Below, in pieces: positions 43,052 to 51,896 of a stretch of DNA of 60,856 nt. Location: contig JADHOV010000015.1 of assembly GCA_016778765.1 (NCBI GenBank), positions 1 to 60,856 on the forward strand. Reading direction: 5' to 3'. Position 1 is the stretch's first letter; each line of letters opens with the position of its first letter. Both the position numbers and the translations under genes were made by a program. Source of the DNA: Paracoccaceae bacterium (GTDB lineage: Bacteria > Pseudomonadota > Alphaproteobacteria > Rhodobacterales > Rhodobacteraceae). The notes beneath the pieces were generated by a model. That model searched no databases, was not told where the DNA came from, and was given only the letters and a program-made list of their open reading frames with translations.

Positions 43052-44164
43052 TCAATCATATTCGCCCAGACTCGGCGAGGGGCGCGTAAGATTCAGCGAT
43101 GCCTCAGAAAACTGAAAGGGCGAGCGCACGCTGGGAATACCATCAAGATTAATCTGCATTTTCCGCGCGATCACCTGCGGATCTGCAAAAACTTGTGCCA
43201 TATCATTAATCGGACCCGCGGGCACACCCGCCGCTTCGCAAGCGCTTAACAGCGCATCTTTCGAAAACGTTTTTGTCTTTTGCATAAGCTGCGAGACCAT
43301 TTTATCGCGATTAGTAATTCGGTCTGAATTTTTTAGAAACTCTGGCGCCTCAGCCATGTCAGCGAGGCCCAAAAGGTCGCATAGCCGTTGATATTGGCCA
43401 TCATTACCCGTGGCGATAATGATATGCCCGTCGGCGCAGTCAAACACCTGATAAGGCGTTAGGTTCGGGTGATAATTGCCCGTTCTTTCCGGCGCAGTTC
43501 CCGTTGATAAATAATTCAGTGCCTGATTGGCCATTACAGAAACCGCCGTATCCAAAAGCGACATATCGATATGCTGCCCCCGGCCAGTGCTAGCGCGCAT
43601 ATGGATCGCCGAAAGGATCGCCGTGGTGGCGTAAACGCCCGTGAAAATATCGGTGATCGCCACTCCCGCGCGCTGCGGTGCGCCGTCGGGCTCACCCGTG
43701 ATCGACATAAAGCCCGACATCCCCTGAATGATATAATCATACCCCGCGCGATGCGAATAGGGACCAGTTTGCCCGAAACCGGTGATCGAACAATAGATCA
43801 GCTGCGGATTCTCTTTGGCAAGACTGGCATAATCGAGCCCGTATTTTGCCAATCCGCCGACTTTAAAATTTTCAATCAGGATATCGGCATCCCGCACCAG
43901 ACGACGCATATCTGCTTGCCCCTCTGGCGTTCGAAAATCAATCACAACGCTTCTTTTTCCACGGTTGCAAGAATGGAAATACGCCGCGGTCTCTTCATCT
44001 TCACGCTGAATAAAAGGCGGGCCCCATTGCCGCGTGTCATCCCCGTTTGGGGCTTCCACCTTGATCACTTCCGCGCCAAGATCGGCGAGGGTTTGCCCGG
44101 CCCAAGGGCCGGCCAAAATCCGCGCGAGCTCAACCACCTTTAATCCGTCAAGGGGCGCAGCCAT
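43052..44164 (-). CDS. CaiB/BaiF-family CoA transferase (type III)
   Basis: 370 residues. Family motifs: LDGLKVVELARILAGPWAGQ at the N-terminus, DTRQWGPPF, LLIENFKVGGL-like core (ADILIENFKVGG) and QGMSGFMSITGEPDGAPQ. The catalytic Asp lies in the GPYSHRAGYDY segment (Asp at YD). It moves CoA between acyl groups, as in formyl-, carnitine- or succinyl-CoA systems; the acyl group is unknown. It starts 5 bp after the dsbA-like stop, so it is in one transcript with it. Confidence 0.9.
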   Translation of the reverse strand: MAAPLDGLKVVELARILAGPWAGQTLADLGAEVIKVEAPNGDDTRQWGPPFIQREDEETAAYFHSCNRGKRSVVIDFRTPEGQADMRRLVRDADILIENFKVGGLAKYGLDYASLAKENPQLIYCSITGFGQTGPYSHRAGYDYIIQGMSGFMSITGEPDGAPQRAGVAITDIFTGVYATTAILSAIHMRASTGRGQHIDMSLLDTAVSVMANQALNYLSTGTAPERTGNYHPNLTPYQVFDCADGHIIIATGNDGQYQRLCDLLGLADMAEAPEFLKNSDRITNRDKMVSQLMQKTKTFSKDALLSACEAAGVPAGPINDMAQVFADPQVIARKMQINLDGIPSVRSPFQFSEASLNLTRPSPSLGEYD

Positions 44165-44169
44165 TCCAA

Positions 44170-44844
44170 CTAAAGCTTTTCATCAAGGATTTTAGCAAAC
44201 TCTTCATAATTCATGTTCTTATAAGGCTGTCCATCAATCAGGAAAGACGGCGTCGATTGGATGCCGTCGCGCTGCGCGTTTTCCTTGTACCACCCCACCA
44301 AAGCCCGAAGTTTGTCGCCATCTTGCAAACAGCTGTCTAACGCCGCATCCTGCATGCCCGATAAACGTCCAATTTTGCGCAAAGCTTCCACAATGGCCAG
44401 ATCATCTCCGGCCCGCGCCCATGTGCTTTGGCTGTTCAGGATCAAATCTGTCATACCAAAAAACCGATCTGGGCCGCTGCAACGCGCAATCATTGACGCC
44501 CACATGCCGTATTTATCAAAATAAACCTCACGGAAAATAAATTTAACCTTTCCCGTATCGATATAATTTTTGCGCAATAACTTATACACATCAGAATGGA
44601 AGCGGGCACAATGCGGGCAGGTGAATGAAGCATATTCGATCACAGTGATCGGGGCATCTTCGGCGCCTTGTACCATATCGATAATCTCAGCTGCACCCGC
44701 ATCGGCATCGCTGCTTTGCGCGTTTGCGGCGAAGGGTAAGGCAAACTCTTGATCCAAAGCAGCCGTTTGGGGGGATTGATTCAGCCAAACCCCCAGTCCG
44801 ACCGCGAGGCCAAACACCACAAACATATAAGCAAATTTGCGCAT
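44170..44844 (-). CDS. DsbA-family thiol:disulfide protein
   Basis: 224 residues. An N-terminal hydrophobic helix (FAYMFVVFGLAVGLGVWL) exports or anchors the protein, followed by a thioredoxin-like domain with the redox motif CPHC (Cys76-Cys79) in YASFTCPHC and the cis-proline loop STPSFLIDG. It likely works in the periplasm as a disulfide oxidase or isomerase. It lies 21 bp downstream of the dciA stop. In relatives, I recall smc following here; a CoA transferase gene takes that place in this genome. Confidence 0.9.
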   Translation of the reverse strand: MRKFAYMFVVFGLAVGLGVWLNQSPQTAALDQEFALPFAANAQSSDADAGAAEIIDMVQGAEDAPITVIEYASFTCPHCARFHSDVYKLLRKNYIDTGKVKFIFREVYFDKYGMWASMIARCSGPDRFFGMTDLILNSQSTWARAGDDLAIVEALRKIGRLSGMQDAALDSCLQDGDKLRALVGWYKENAQRDGIQSTPSFLIDGQPYKNMNYEEFAKILDEKL

Positions 44845-44865
44845 TTTTTATCCTTATTTTTCGAT

Positions 44866-45396
44866 TTATTTCTCTTCTTGAGACTGTGTTAGAACATTCT
44901 GCCCCAACTGTTCAAGAGCGCGGCGCAGGTTTGCATCACGCACCGGCTCTGCTAGGGTTTGCGCCTGTGCCTCTGCGGCTTTGAGCGCGCGCTTTGGCGC
45001 TGGCTTGGATTGCGGGGCAAAGACGGCCTGCGCATCGGCAAATCCATGCGCGGAGGTTTGCGTAATTCGAATGCGCCGAATTGCGTTATAACCATAGATG
45101 GCGTTGACGCGCCGGCGTAGGCTTTCCTTTTGCATTTCGATCATCGGGGCATGCGCGCCCATTGTCAGTATCGTCAACGTGCCCCCGAACCCTTGTTTGG
45201 CATAACTGACCTCGGTCGGGTAGGTCACATCGGCCAGATCCTCGCCAACGATCTCACGCCAATGGGTCAGCACGCGGGGCTGGGCAAACCCACGGCTTTC
45301 GCCCAGTTTTCGAATGTGGGATTGCAACAAGGCAGAGGTCTGCTTAAACCCCTGCCTAGCGCGTTTCTTGCCCGATTTATTTTCGCTTACCGACAT
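44866..45396 (-). CDS. dciA: DciA-like protein (DUF721)
   Basis: 176 residues from the ATG at 45396 (an ATG four codons earlier is possible). The KH-like DUF721 core reads LLQSHIRKLGESRGFAQPRVLTHWREIVGEDLADVTYPTEVSY, then a segment with GGTLTILTMGAHAPMIEMQKESL. DciA loads or manages the replicative helicase DnaB in bacteria without DnaC/DnaI. The gene is divergent from mutY, with about 60 bp between starts. Confidence 0.85.
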   Translation of the reverse strand: MSVSENKSGKKRARQGFKQTSALLQSHIRKLGESRGFAQPRVLTHWREIVGEDLADVTYPTEVSYAKQGFGGTLTILTMGAHAPMIEMQKESLRRRVNAIYGYNAIRRIRITQTSAHGFADAQAVFAPQSKPAPKRALKAAEAQAQTLAEPVRDANLRRALEQLGQNVLTQSQEEK

Positions 45397-45459
45397 AAGC
45401 CCTAGCATAAGGCCTTCGAATGATCTTGCCAGCCCCTATACAAAAAAGTGAAGCAGATC

Positions 45460-46503
45460 ATGCCGCCTAACGCCAAAGCAAGCGATCTTCTGTCTTGGTA
45501 TGACGCTCATGCACGCGAAATGCCCTGGCGCGTAGGCCCGCAAGATCGCAAAAACGGGCAGATACCTGATCCCTATCGCATTTGGCTTTCAGAAATCATG
45601 CTGCAACAAACCACCGTCGCCGCCGTCAAAAAATATTTCCTGCGCTTCACCCAGCTTTGGCCAACGGTTGGCGATCTTGCAGCAGCGCAAGACGCAGCCG
45701 TCATGGCCGAATGGGCCGGTCTTGGATATTACGCGCGGGCGCGCAATCTATTGAAATGCGCGCGCGTCATCTCTGCAGAATATGCAGGCGCTTTTCCAAG
45801 CGATCATGCCACTTTGCGCGCGCTGCCCGGAATCGGTCCCTATACGGCAGCGGCGATTGGAGCGATTGCCTTTGATCGGCGCGAGACCGTGGTGGATGGC
45901 AATGTAGAGCGGGTGATGGCGCGATTGTTTGATATCCATACCCCGCTGCCTACGGCCAAACCCGAACTAACCGAAAAAGCCAACCATCTGACCCCGCATG
46001 AAAGGCCCGGCGATTACGCCCAAGCCGTGATGGATTTAGGCGCCACGATCTGCACCCCCAAAAATCCAACCTGCGGCCTGTGCCCGTGGCGGGGCCCTTG
46101 CCGCGCCTTTCGGGCCGGCACGATGGCGCAATTGCCGAAGAAGCTTCCCAAAAAGCCCAAGCCAACGCGCTTTGGCATTGCCTATGTGGCCCGGCGCGAA
46201 GATGGCGCCTATCTGCTTGAGCGGCGCCCCGAGCGCGGCTTGCTAGGAGGGATGCTGGGGTGGCCCAGCAGCGATTGGAACGACGCCCCTGTTTCAGCAC
46301 CTCCAATCACTGCCACTTGGCAGAAGGTGCCGGATGAAGTGCGCCACACATTCACCCATTTTCATCTTCATCTTAGCGTTCGCAAAGCGGATATATTGAT
46401 GCATATGACGCCAGAGCGCGGCGAATTTTTAGGCCGCGCGCAATTTCGCCCTACGGATCTTCCAACGGTGATGCGAAAAGTGTTTGATCTGGCCATTAAA
46501 TAG
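45460..46503 (+). CDS. mutY: A/G-specific adenine glycosylase
   Basis: 347 residues from the ATG at 45460 (a GTG at 45448 would add four). HhH-GPD glycosylase with catalytic Glu45 in SEIMLQQT, the HhH loop LPGIGPYTA (122-130), Asp146 in VVDGNVERV and the [4Fe-4S] motif CTPKNPTCGLCPWRGPC. The C-terminal NUDIX-like domain recognises 8-oxoG. It removes adenine opposite 8-oxoguanine. No convincing ribosome binding site is seen. Confidence 0.94.
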   Translation: MPPNAKASDLLSWYDAHAREMPWRVGPQDRKNGQIPDPYRIWLSEIMLQQTTVAAVKKYFLRFTQLWPTVGDLAAAQDAAVMAEWAGLGYYARARNLLKCARVISAEYAGAFPSDHATLRALPGIGPYTAAAIGAIAFDRRETVVDGNVERVMARLFDIHTPLPTAKPELTEKANHLTPHERPGDYAQAVMDLGATICTPKNPTCGLCPWRGPCRAFRAGTMAQLPKKLPKKPKPTRFGIAYVARREDGAYLLERRPERGLLGGMLGWPSSDWNDAPVSAPPITATWQKVPDEVRHTFTHFHLHLSVRKADILMHMTPERGEFLGRAQFRPTDLPTVMRKVFDLAIK

Positions 46504-46565
46504 CCACAAAAGCGGCCCAAATTGCCGCTGAGGTTATCGCTGAAACATCGGGCAAACAGTCAAAC

Positions 46566-47681
46566 ATGGCATCTGCATTTAAATCCGCCCTGCCCTTTTG
46601 GATTGGGTTATCCATGGGGCCTATCATCATAGCTGCGGCGCTGCTTGGCGGCTTCTGGATTTTGAGCATTCCGTTCGTCATTTGGTATGTTTTTCCGGCG
46701 CTAGACACGGTGCTTGGCAAAGAACAAACAAACCCTGCACCATCCGAAAAAGACATGCGGTTACAATGGCATCGGCTTAACCTCATACTCTGGCCAATTT
46801 TGCAATTTTTGATTTTATTCGGGCTTATCGCTTTTAACAAAGCGCTTGACCTAAATGGCTGGGAAACAAGCGGGTTGTTTTTTTCCCTAGGCATGATGAC
46901 GGGCACGATTGGCATCAATTACGCGCATGAGCTTATGCATCAACCCCGCCGAAGCGACCGTTGGCTTGCCGATATACTGATGGCGATGGTGCTCTATTCG
47001 CATTTTCGCAGCGAACATCTTTTGGTGCATCACCGCTATGTAGGCACCCCCCGTGATGCTGTTACGGCACGTTATAATGAAAACGTGCATCGGTTTTTTA
47101 TCCGTGTTTTAAAAACAAGCTACCTTTCTGCATTTCGCGCAGAAGCGCAGCGCCTCACCCGGCAGGGGCGTGATTGGTATGATCTCAAAAACCCGTTTTG
47201 GATCTACTGGATCCTACAGTTGCTGATGCTGGCTTTTGCCTATGGTTTGGCAGGTTTTTGGGGTGTCCTTCTATTTGTTTTTCAGGCCTTTATCGCTGTT
47301 TTTCATCTCGAACTTATAAATTACCTGGAACATTATGGCCTGACCCGAAAATATTTGGGAAATGGAAGATATGAAGCGGTTCAACCACACCATTCTTGGA
47401 ATGCAGAGCACCGTGCAACCAATTGGCTTCTGATCAACCTTCAGCGCCATTCTGACCACCATTACAAACCTTCCCGTGCCTATCCTTTGTTGCACACCTA
47501 TCCAAAGCAACTGGCCCCACAGCTTCCCTACAGCTATCCGATCATGGGAATGATTGCAGTATTTCCCAGACTGTGGCGTAAAGTCATGAATCCGAAAGTG
47601 ACGGCATGGCGAGCCATGCATTATCCAGAAATAAGCAATTGGCAGCCTTATAACAAAGGCACAAACCCGCCGCCAAATTAA
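46566..47681 (+). CDS. alkB: Alkane 1-monooxygenase AlkB
   Basis: 371-residue membrane di-iron enzyme with six transmembrane helices. All histidine boxes are present: HELMH (121-125), EHLLVHH (150-156), NYLEHYG (252-258) and LQRHSDHHY (292-300). It hydroxylates the terminal carbon of medium- or long-chain alkanes. No rubredoxin or rubredoxin reductase gene is adjacent, so electron partners lie elsewhere. It starts 62 bp after mutY; no strong ribosome binding site is seen. A terminator-like hairpin follows the stop. Confidence 0.93.
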   Translation: MASAFKSALPFWIGLSMGPIIIAAALLGGFWILSIPFVIWYVFPALDTVLGKEQTNPAPSEKDMRLQWHRLNLILWPILQFLILFGLIAFNKALDLNGWETSGLFFSLGMMTGTIGINYAHELMHQPRRSDRWLADILMAMVLYSHFRSEHLLVHHRYVGTPRDAVTARYNENVHRFFIRVLKTSYLSAFRAEAQRLTRQGRDWYDLKNPFWIYWILQLLMLAFAYGLAGFWGVLLFVFQAFIAVFHLELINYLEHYGLTRKYLGNGRYEAVQPHHSWNAEHRATNWLLINLQRHSDHHYKPSRAYPLLHTYPKQLAPQLPYSYPIMGMIAVFPRLWRKVMNPKVTAWRAMHYPEISNWQPYNKGTNPPPN

Positions 47682-47707
47682 AAAAATCCCCGCTTTAAAA
47701 AGCGGGG
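47680..47707 (-). terminator. Rho-independent terminator of ccrM
   Basis: CCCCGCTTT (47688-47696) and AAAGCGGGG (47699-47707) form a long stem; on the minus strand it is followed by ATTTTTTTA. It lies 73 bp after the ccrM stop. It also sits just after the alkB stop and may cap the alkB message. Confidence 0.82.
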
Positions 47708-47780
47708 AGGTGGTGGCTTTTTTCAGGCCACAGGCAAATACGTTTATCTCTCAGGGCTCAATTATATGCGCGATGCGGCG

Positions 47781-48983
<1,203 letters not shown>

Positions 48984-48991
48984 TCAAGGGG

Positions 48992-49615
48992 TTATTTATT
49001 TTTGGGATACAAGATGTTGTGTATAGGTTTGAAAGAAACCCTATGATGTGGGGTCACACCAAGGCGCTGAAGGGCCGATTTATGCTCTGCTGAGGGATAG
49101 CCTGCATTTTTTTCCCAGCCATAACCGGGAAATGAGGCCGCCAAATCCTTCATCAAACGGTCGCGCACCGTCTTGGCAATGATCGAAGCGGCTGCGATAG
49201 ATAAGGATTTCGAATCCCCCTTGATGATCGTACGATGCGGCATCTGCAAATCGGAAGGTGCTCTATTGCCATCAATTAAGAGGAAATCGGCCGCCATGGA
49301 AAGCCCTGTCACCGCCGTTCTCATCGCCAAGAGGCTGGCATTCAGGATATTGATATCATCAATCACCGACACGGAAATATGCGCATAAGAGACAATTGAG
49401 GTTGCTTGGATCTGCTCAAATAAGCTTTCGCGGCGTTTTGCGCTCAGCTTTTTTGAATCATTCAACCCATCGGGAATGGCCTTTGGGTTCAGAATAACCG
49501 CAGCCGCGGTAACCGGGCCTGCCAAAGGGCCACGCCCCACCTCATCAACGCCCGCAACTTGCTGAAAGCCAGCCTGCCAAGCTTCAGTTTCATTGAAAAA
49601 ATCCGGACAATCCAT
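48992..49615 (-). CDS. rnhB: Ribonuclease HII
   Basis: 207 residues. The catalytic acidic residues are in VDEVGRGPLAGPV (Asp24, Glu25), with LIDGN and the SIIAKTVRD helix carrying the others. It removes ribonucleotides misincorporated in DNA and RNA primers. It lies 98 bp upstream of ccrM on the same strand, an arrangement I recall from other Rhodobacterales. Confidence 0.94.
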   Translation of the reverse strand: MDCPDFFNETEAWQAGFQQVAGVDEVGRGPLAGPVTAAAVILNPKAIPDGLNDSKKLSAKRRESLFEQIQATSIVSYAHISVSVIDDINILNASLLAMRTAVTGLSMAADFLLIDGNRAPSDLQMPHRTIIKGDSKSLSIAAASIIAKTVRDRLMKDLAASFPGYGWEKNAGYPSAEHKSALQRLGVTPHHRVSFKPIHNILYPKNK

Positions 49616-49965
49616 AAACGCGAGAAACCCGATTCCATAATCTTTGGCAAGCCCGTATTGGCGCGAACCCTAACCCTAACGCTCTTGGCACCGCGACATA
49701 TTGCGTAAAGCAAAGCCCTATCTCAGTTTTTCAAACTTACTCCGCCAGCTTGGCCCAAATTTTGCTGAAGAGGGTGAGAAAGACATATTCACTCTGCAGG
49801 GTACAAACCTGCTTATATCGACAGAAGGAACACAGGCGCGCCGCACAAACCTTTACCAATACCCGCCGCTTCAAAATATTTGCCAAATCACATCGCTGAT
49901 GTTATCCACAGCTTAATCGAGCAAAAAAGATAACAATGTCAGCGTGTTACCAAGGAGCATTTTAA
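49616..49965. other. Intergenic region between rnhB and the zinc-ribbon gene
   Basis: 350 bp. It holds a perfect DnaA-box nonamer (TTATCCACA, 49902-49910), a short telomere-like run (49666-49680) and an open frame (49701-49916) with no recognisable content. One DnaA box alone does not make an origin. The region probably carries both divergent promoters. Confidence 0.45.
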
Positions 49966-50235
49966 ATGCATCTGCTTTGCCCGAAATGTGGATCAGGTTA
50001 CAGGATCCCTAAAGACAAAATTCCTAGTAAAAACCGCGTCGTGATGTGCAGCAGCTGCACGCACATGTGGAAGCAAAATTTTGTGCCCGCACGCAGAAAT
50101 TACGCAATCAAAAACCAAGCGGCGCAACACGCTCCTTTACCATCGCATGGGCCCGCAACACGGCGCGCCTATACCGCAGATGTACTATCTGTGCTGCGCG
50201 AGGAAGCAGAATTAGAAACCAAGCTGCGCCATTGA
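49966..50235 (+). CDS. Short zinc-ribbon (MJ0042-type) protein
   Basis: 89 residues. The N-terminal finger has Cys5, Cys8, Cys28 and Cys31 around YRIPKDKIP, matching the MJ0042 zinc-ribbon found at the start of longer alphaproteobacterial membrane proteins. Here the chain ends soon after VLREEAELETKLRH, with no transmembrane helix or C-terminal domain. AAGGAG precedes the ATG. It could be a genuine short form or a truncated gene; the following 400 bp contain no continuation that I can recognise. Confidence 0.75.
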   Translation: MHLLCPKCGSGYRIPKDKIPSKNRVVMCSSCTHMWKQNFVPARRNYAIKNQAAQHAPLPSHGPATRRAYTADVLSVLREEAELETKLRH

Positions 50236-50651
50236 ACCACAAGATATAGTAGGAATTACCCGCTTTCTGGCAAGTTTACTACTAATCGAGCAATTTTAGT
50301 ATCACGCCTCCAAAACACTAGGAAAAGACGAGGAAGAAAACTTACGGCAACAATTTTTATGCAAAAAATTATAATGTTTTTCATGAGCTTACAGGGCGAT
50401 ATGCATTAGGGATTATAGCCGCATCGTTTGAAATATTGTTTCATGTTCCGCGATCGAAAATCACCCCAAATCCCATCCGGAAGTATTAATTTATTTAAAA
50501 ACATCGCCCAATGGACCGGAGAATTATCCCAACTGGTTACTGAACTCCATCCGTAAATATCATAACTTTTCACGTGAGGCGCTAAATTTGCATCTTATCG
50601 TTAGAATGAGAGCAAGCGAGCACGTAAAGGTAGGTTTTGTAGAGGTCAACG
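50236..50651. other. AT-rich gap before the sigma-54 activator gene
   Basis: 416 bp with no gene. It is more AT-rich than its surroundings. No sigma-54 promoter (GG-N10-GC) fits well. It may hold the promoter for the activator gene and remains of a lost 3' part of the zinc-ribbon gene. Confidence 0.4.
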
Positions 50652-51701
50652 ATGTCATTCGTGGATAATTTGTCCCGCAATATTGTGGGGTCTTCAGACG
50701 CTATGATGGCGCTTCGAAAATCGGTGATGGATGTCGCCGAACATAATATCCCGGTATTAATCCTTGGTCCCAGCGGATCTGGCAAAGAAGTCGTCGCTCA
50801 ATCCTTGGCCGATTTATCAGGTAGATCTGGTAAGTTGATTTCAGTGAATTGCGCCTCTATTCCCAAATCTCTGCTCGAAGCTGAGCTTTTTGGCTATGAA
50901 AAAGGGGCGTTTACAGGCGCAATCAAAACCCACAAAGGCAAGTTTGAACAGGCACATAACGGAACCCTCTTTTTAGATGAAATCGGCGATATGCCGCTTG
51001 ATTTACAATCGAAATTGTTGCGGGCTTTGGAAACCAAATGCTTCTCACCGGTCGGCTCATCGCGCGAAATCGAAGTGGACTTCCGGTTGATCTGCGCAAC
51101 ACATAAAAATCTATATAAGCAGGTTGTCCTTAAAAATTTTCGATCAGACCTGTTTTTCAGAATCAGCGCCTTCCCGATCCGCGTGCCTGCACTGAAAGAT
51201 CGCCCATGTGATATTGAAAACCTCGTCTATCATTTGGCGCAGCAACTGACCCTTTCAGGTCAGTCAAATATGAAATTTGAGCTTGAAGGTGATGCGCTTT
51301 GGTTGCTGAAAACCTTCTCTTGGCCCGGAAATGTGCGCCAGCTGCGCAACGTTATCGAATGTTTGCTTATTCGCTCGGGTGGTCAGGCGATCAACGCAAT
51401 CCAAGTGCAGCAGGTTTTGCGTGAACAGAATGAACAAGGCTTAAATGACCAAGGATCTCCGGCGCAGCAAGCCTTGAAAGCCGAAGAGTCAAACAGATCA
51501 CCGCTGGATTCTGTAACCGATTACCGAAGCTTTTTTGTATCAAATGGCAAGCTGATGATTGCAGAGCATTTAAAAACTGTAGAGCGCAAAGTGGTCGCCG
51601 CGGCCTTAGTGGCCGCCGAAAATGATGTGGAACTGGCTGCGAAGATGTTACATCTCTCCGTGTCCGAACTGTTCGACAAAAAGCAAACACTCGGCCTGTA
51701 A
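50652..51701 (+). CDS. Sigma-54-interacting transcriptional activator lacking a receiver
   Basis: 349 residues. The AAA+ domain begins almost at residue 10: Walker A GPSGSGKE (40-47 region), the sigma-54 contact loop GAFTGA (85-90), Walker B LFLDEIGD (106-113) and the arginine-finger region FRSDLFFRI. No N-terminal receiver, PAS or GAF domain exists. The C-terminus (after about 290) has a helix pair ENDVELAAKMLHLSVSELFDKKQTLGL that resembles a Fis-type DNA-binding motif, though weakly conserved. The architecture resembles PspF or FlbD-type activators. GAGGT precedes the ATG. Confidence 0.88.
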   Translation: MSFVDNLSRNIVGSSDAMMALRKSVMDVAEHNIPVLILGPSGSGKEVVAQSLADLSGRSGKLISVNCASIPKSLLEAELFGYEKGAFTGAIKTHKGKFEQAHNGTLFLDEIGDMPLDLQSKLLRALETKCFSPVGSSREIEVDFRLICATHKNLYKQVVLKNFRSDLFFRISAFPIRVPALKDRPCDIENLVYHLAQQLTLSGQSNMKFELEGDALWLLKTFSWPGNVRQLRNVIECLLIRSGGQAINAIQVQQVLREQNEQGLNDQGSPAQQALKAEESNRSPLDSVTDYRSFFVSNGKLMIAEHLKTVERKVVAAALVAAENDVELAAKMLHLSVSELFDKKQTLGL

Positions 51702-51896
51702 AAACTGCCTCAAGGCCCGTCTGCAAGCGCAGCTGGAACGTTGAACCGCGCGGCATATTCAGCATTACACCAGCCTGTAAACTAGCAGCTCAAACTAATG
51801 CAAAGAATTTGATGCCAGAGGCCGATGGGTTATTGAACAATGGCCCAAAATGATTACATCCCCCAACGATATGTCATCTGACCAAAGGACCCCCCA

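Noticed and set aside
49666-49680. Telomere-like AACCCTAACCCTAAC run
   Set aside because: Only two and a half units in a bacterial gene-flanking region; coincidence is the simplest reading.
49902-49910. Perfect DnaA box TTATCCACA as sign of a replication origin
   Set aside because: Only one clear box; no cluster of boxes, no AT-rich unwinding element pattern or dnaA/parA/hemE genes near. It may still be a DnaA-regulated promoter.
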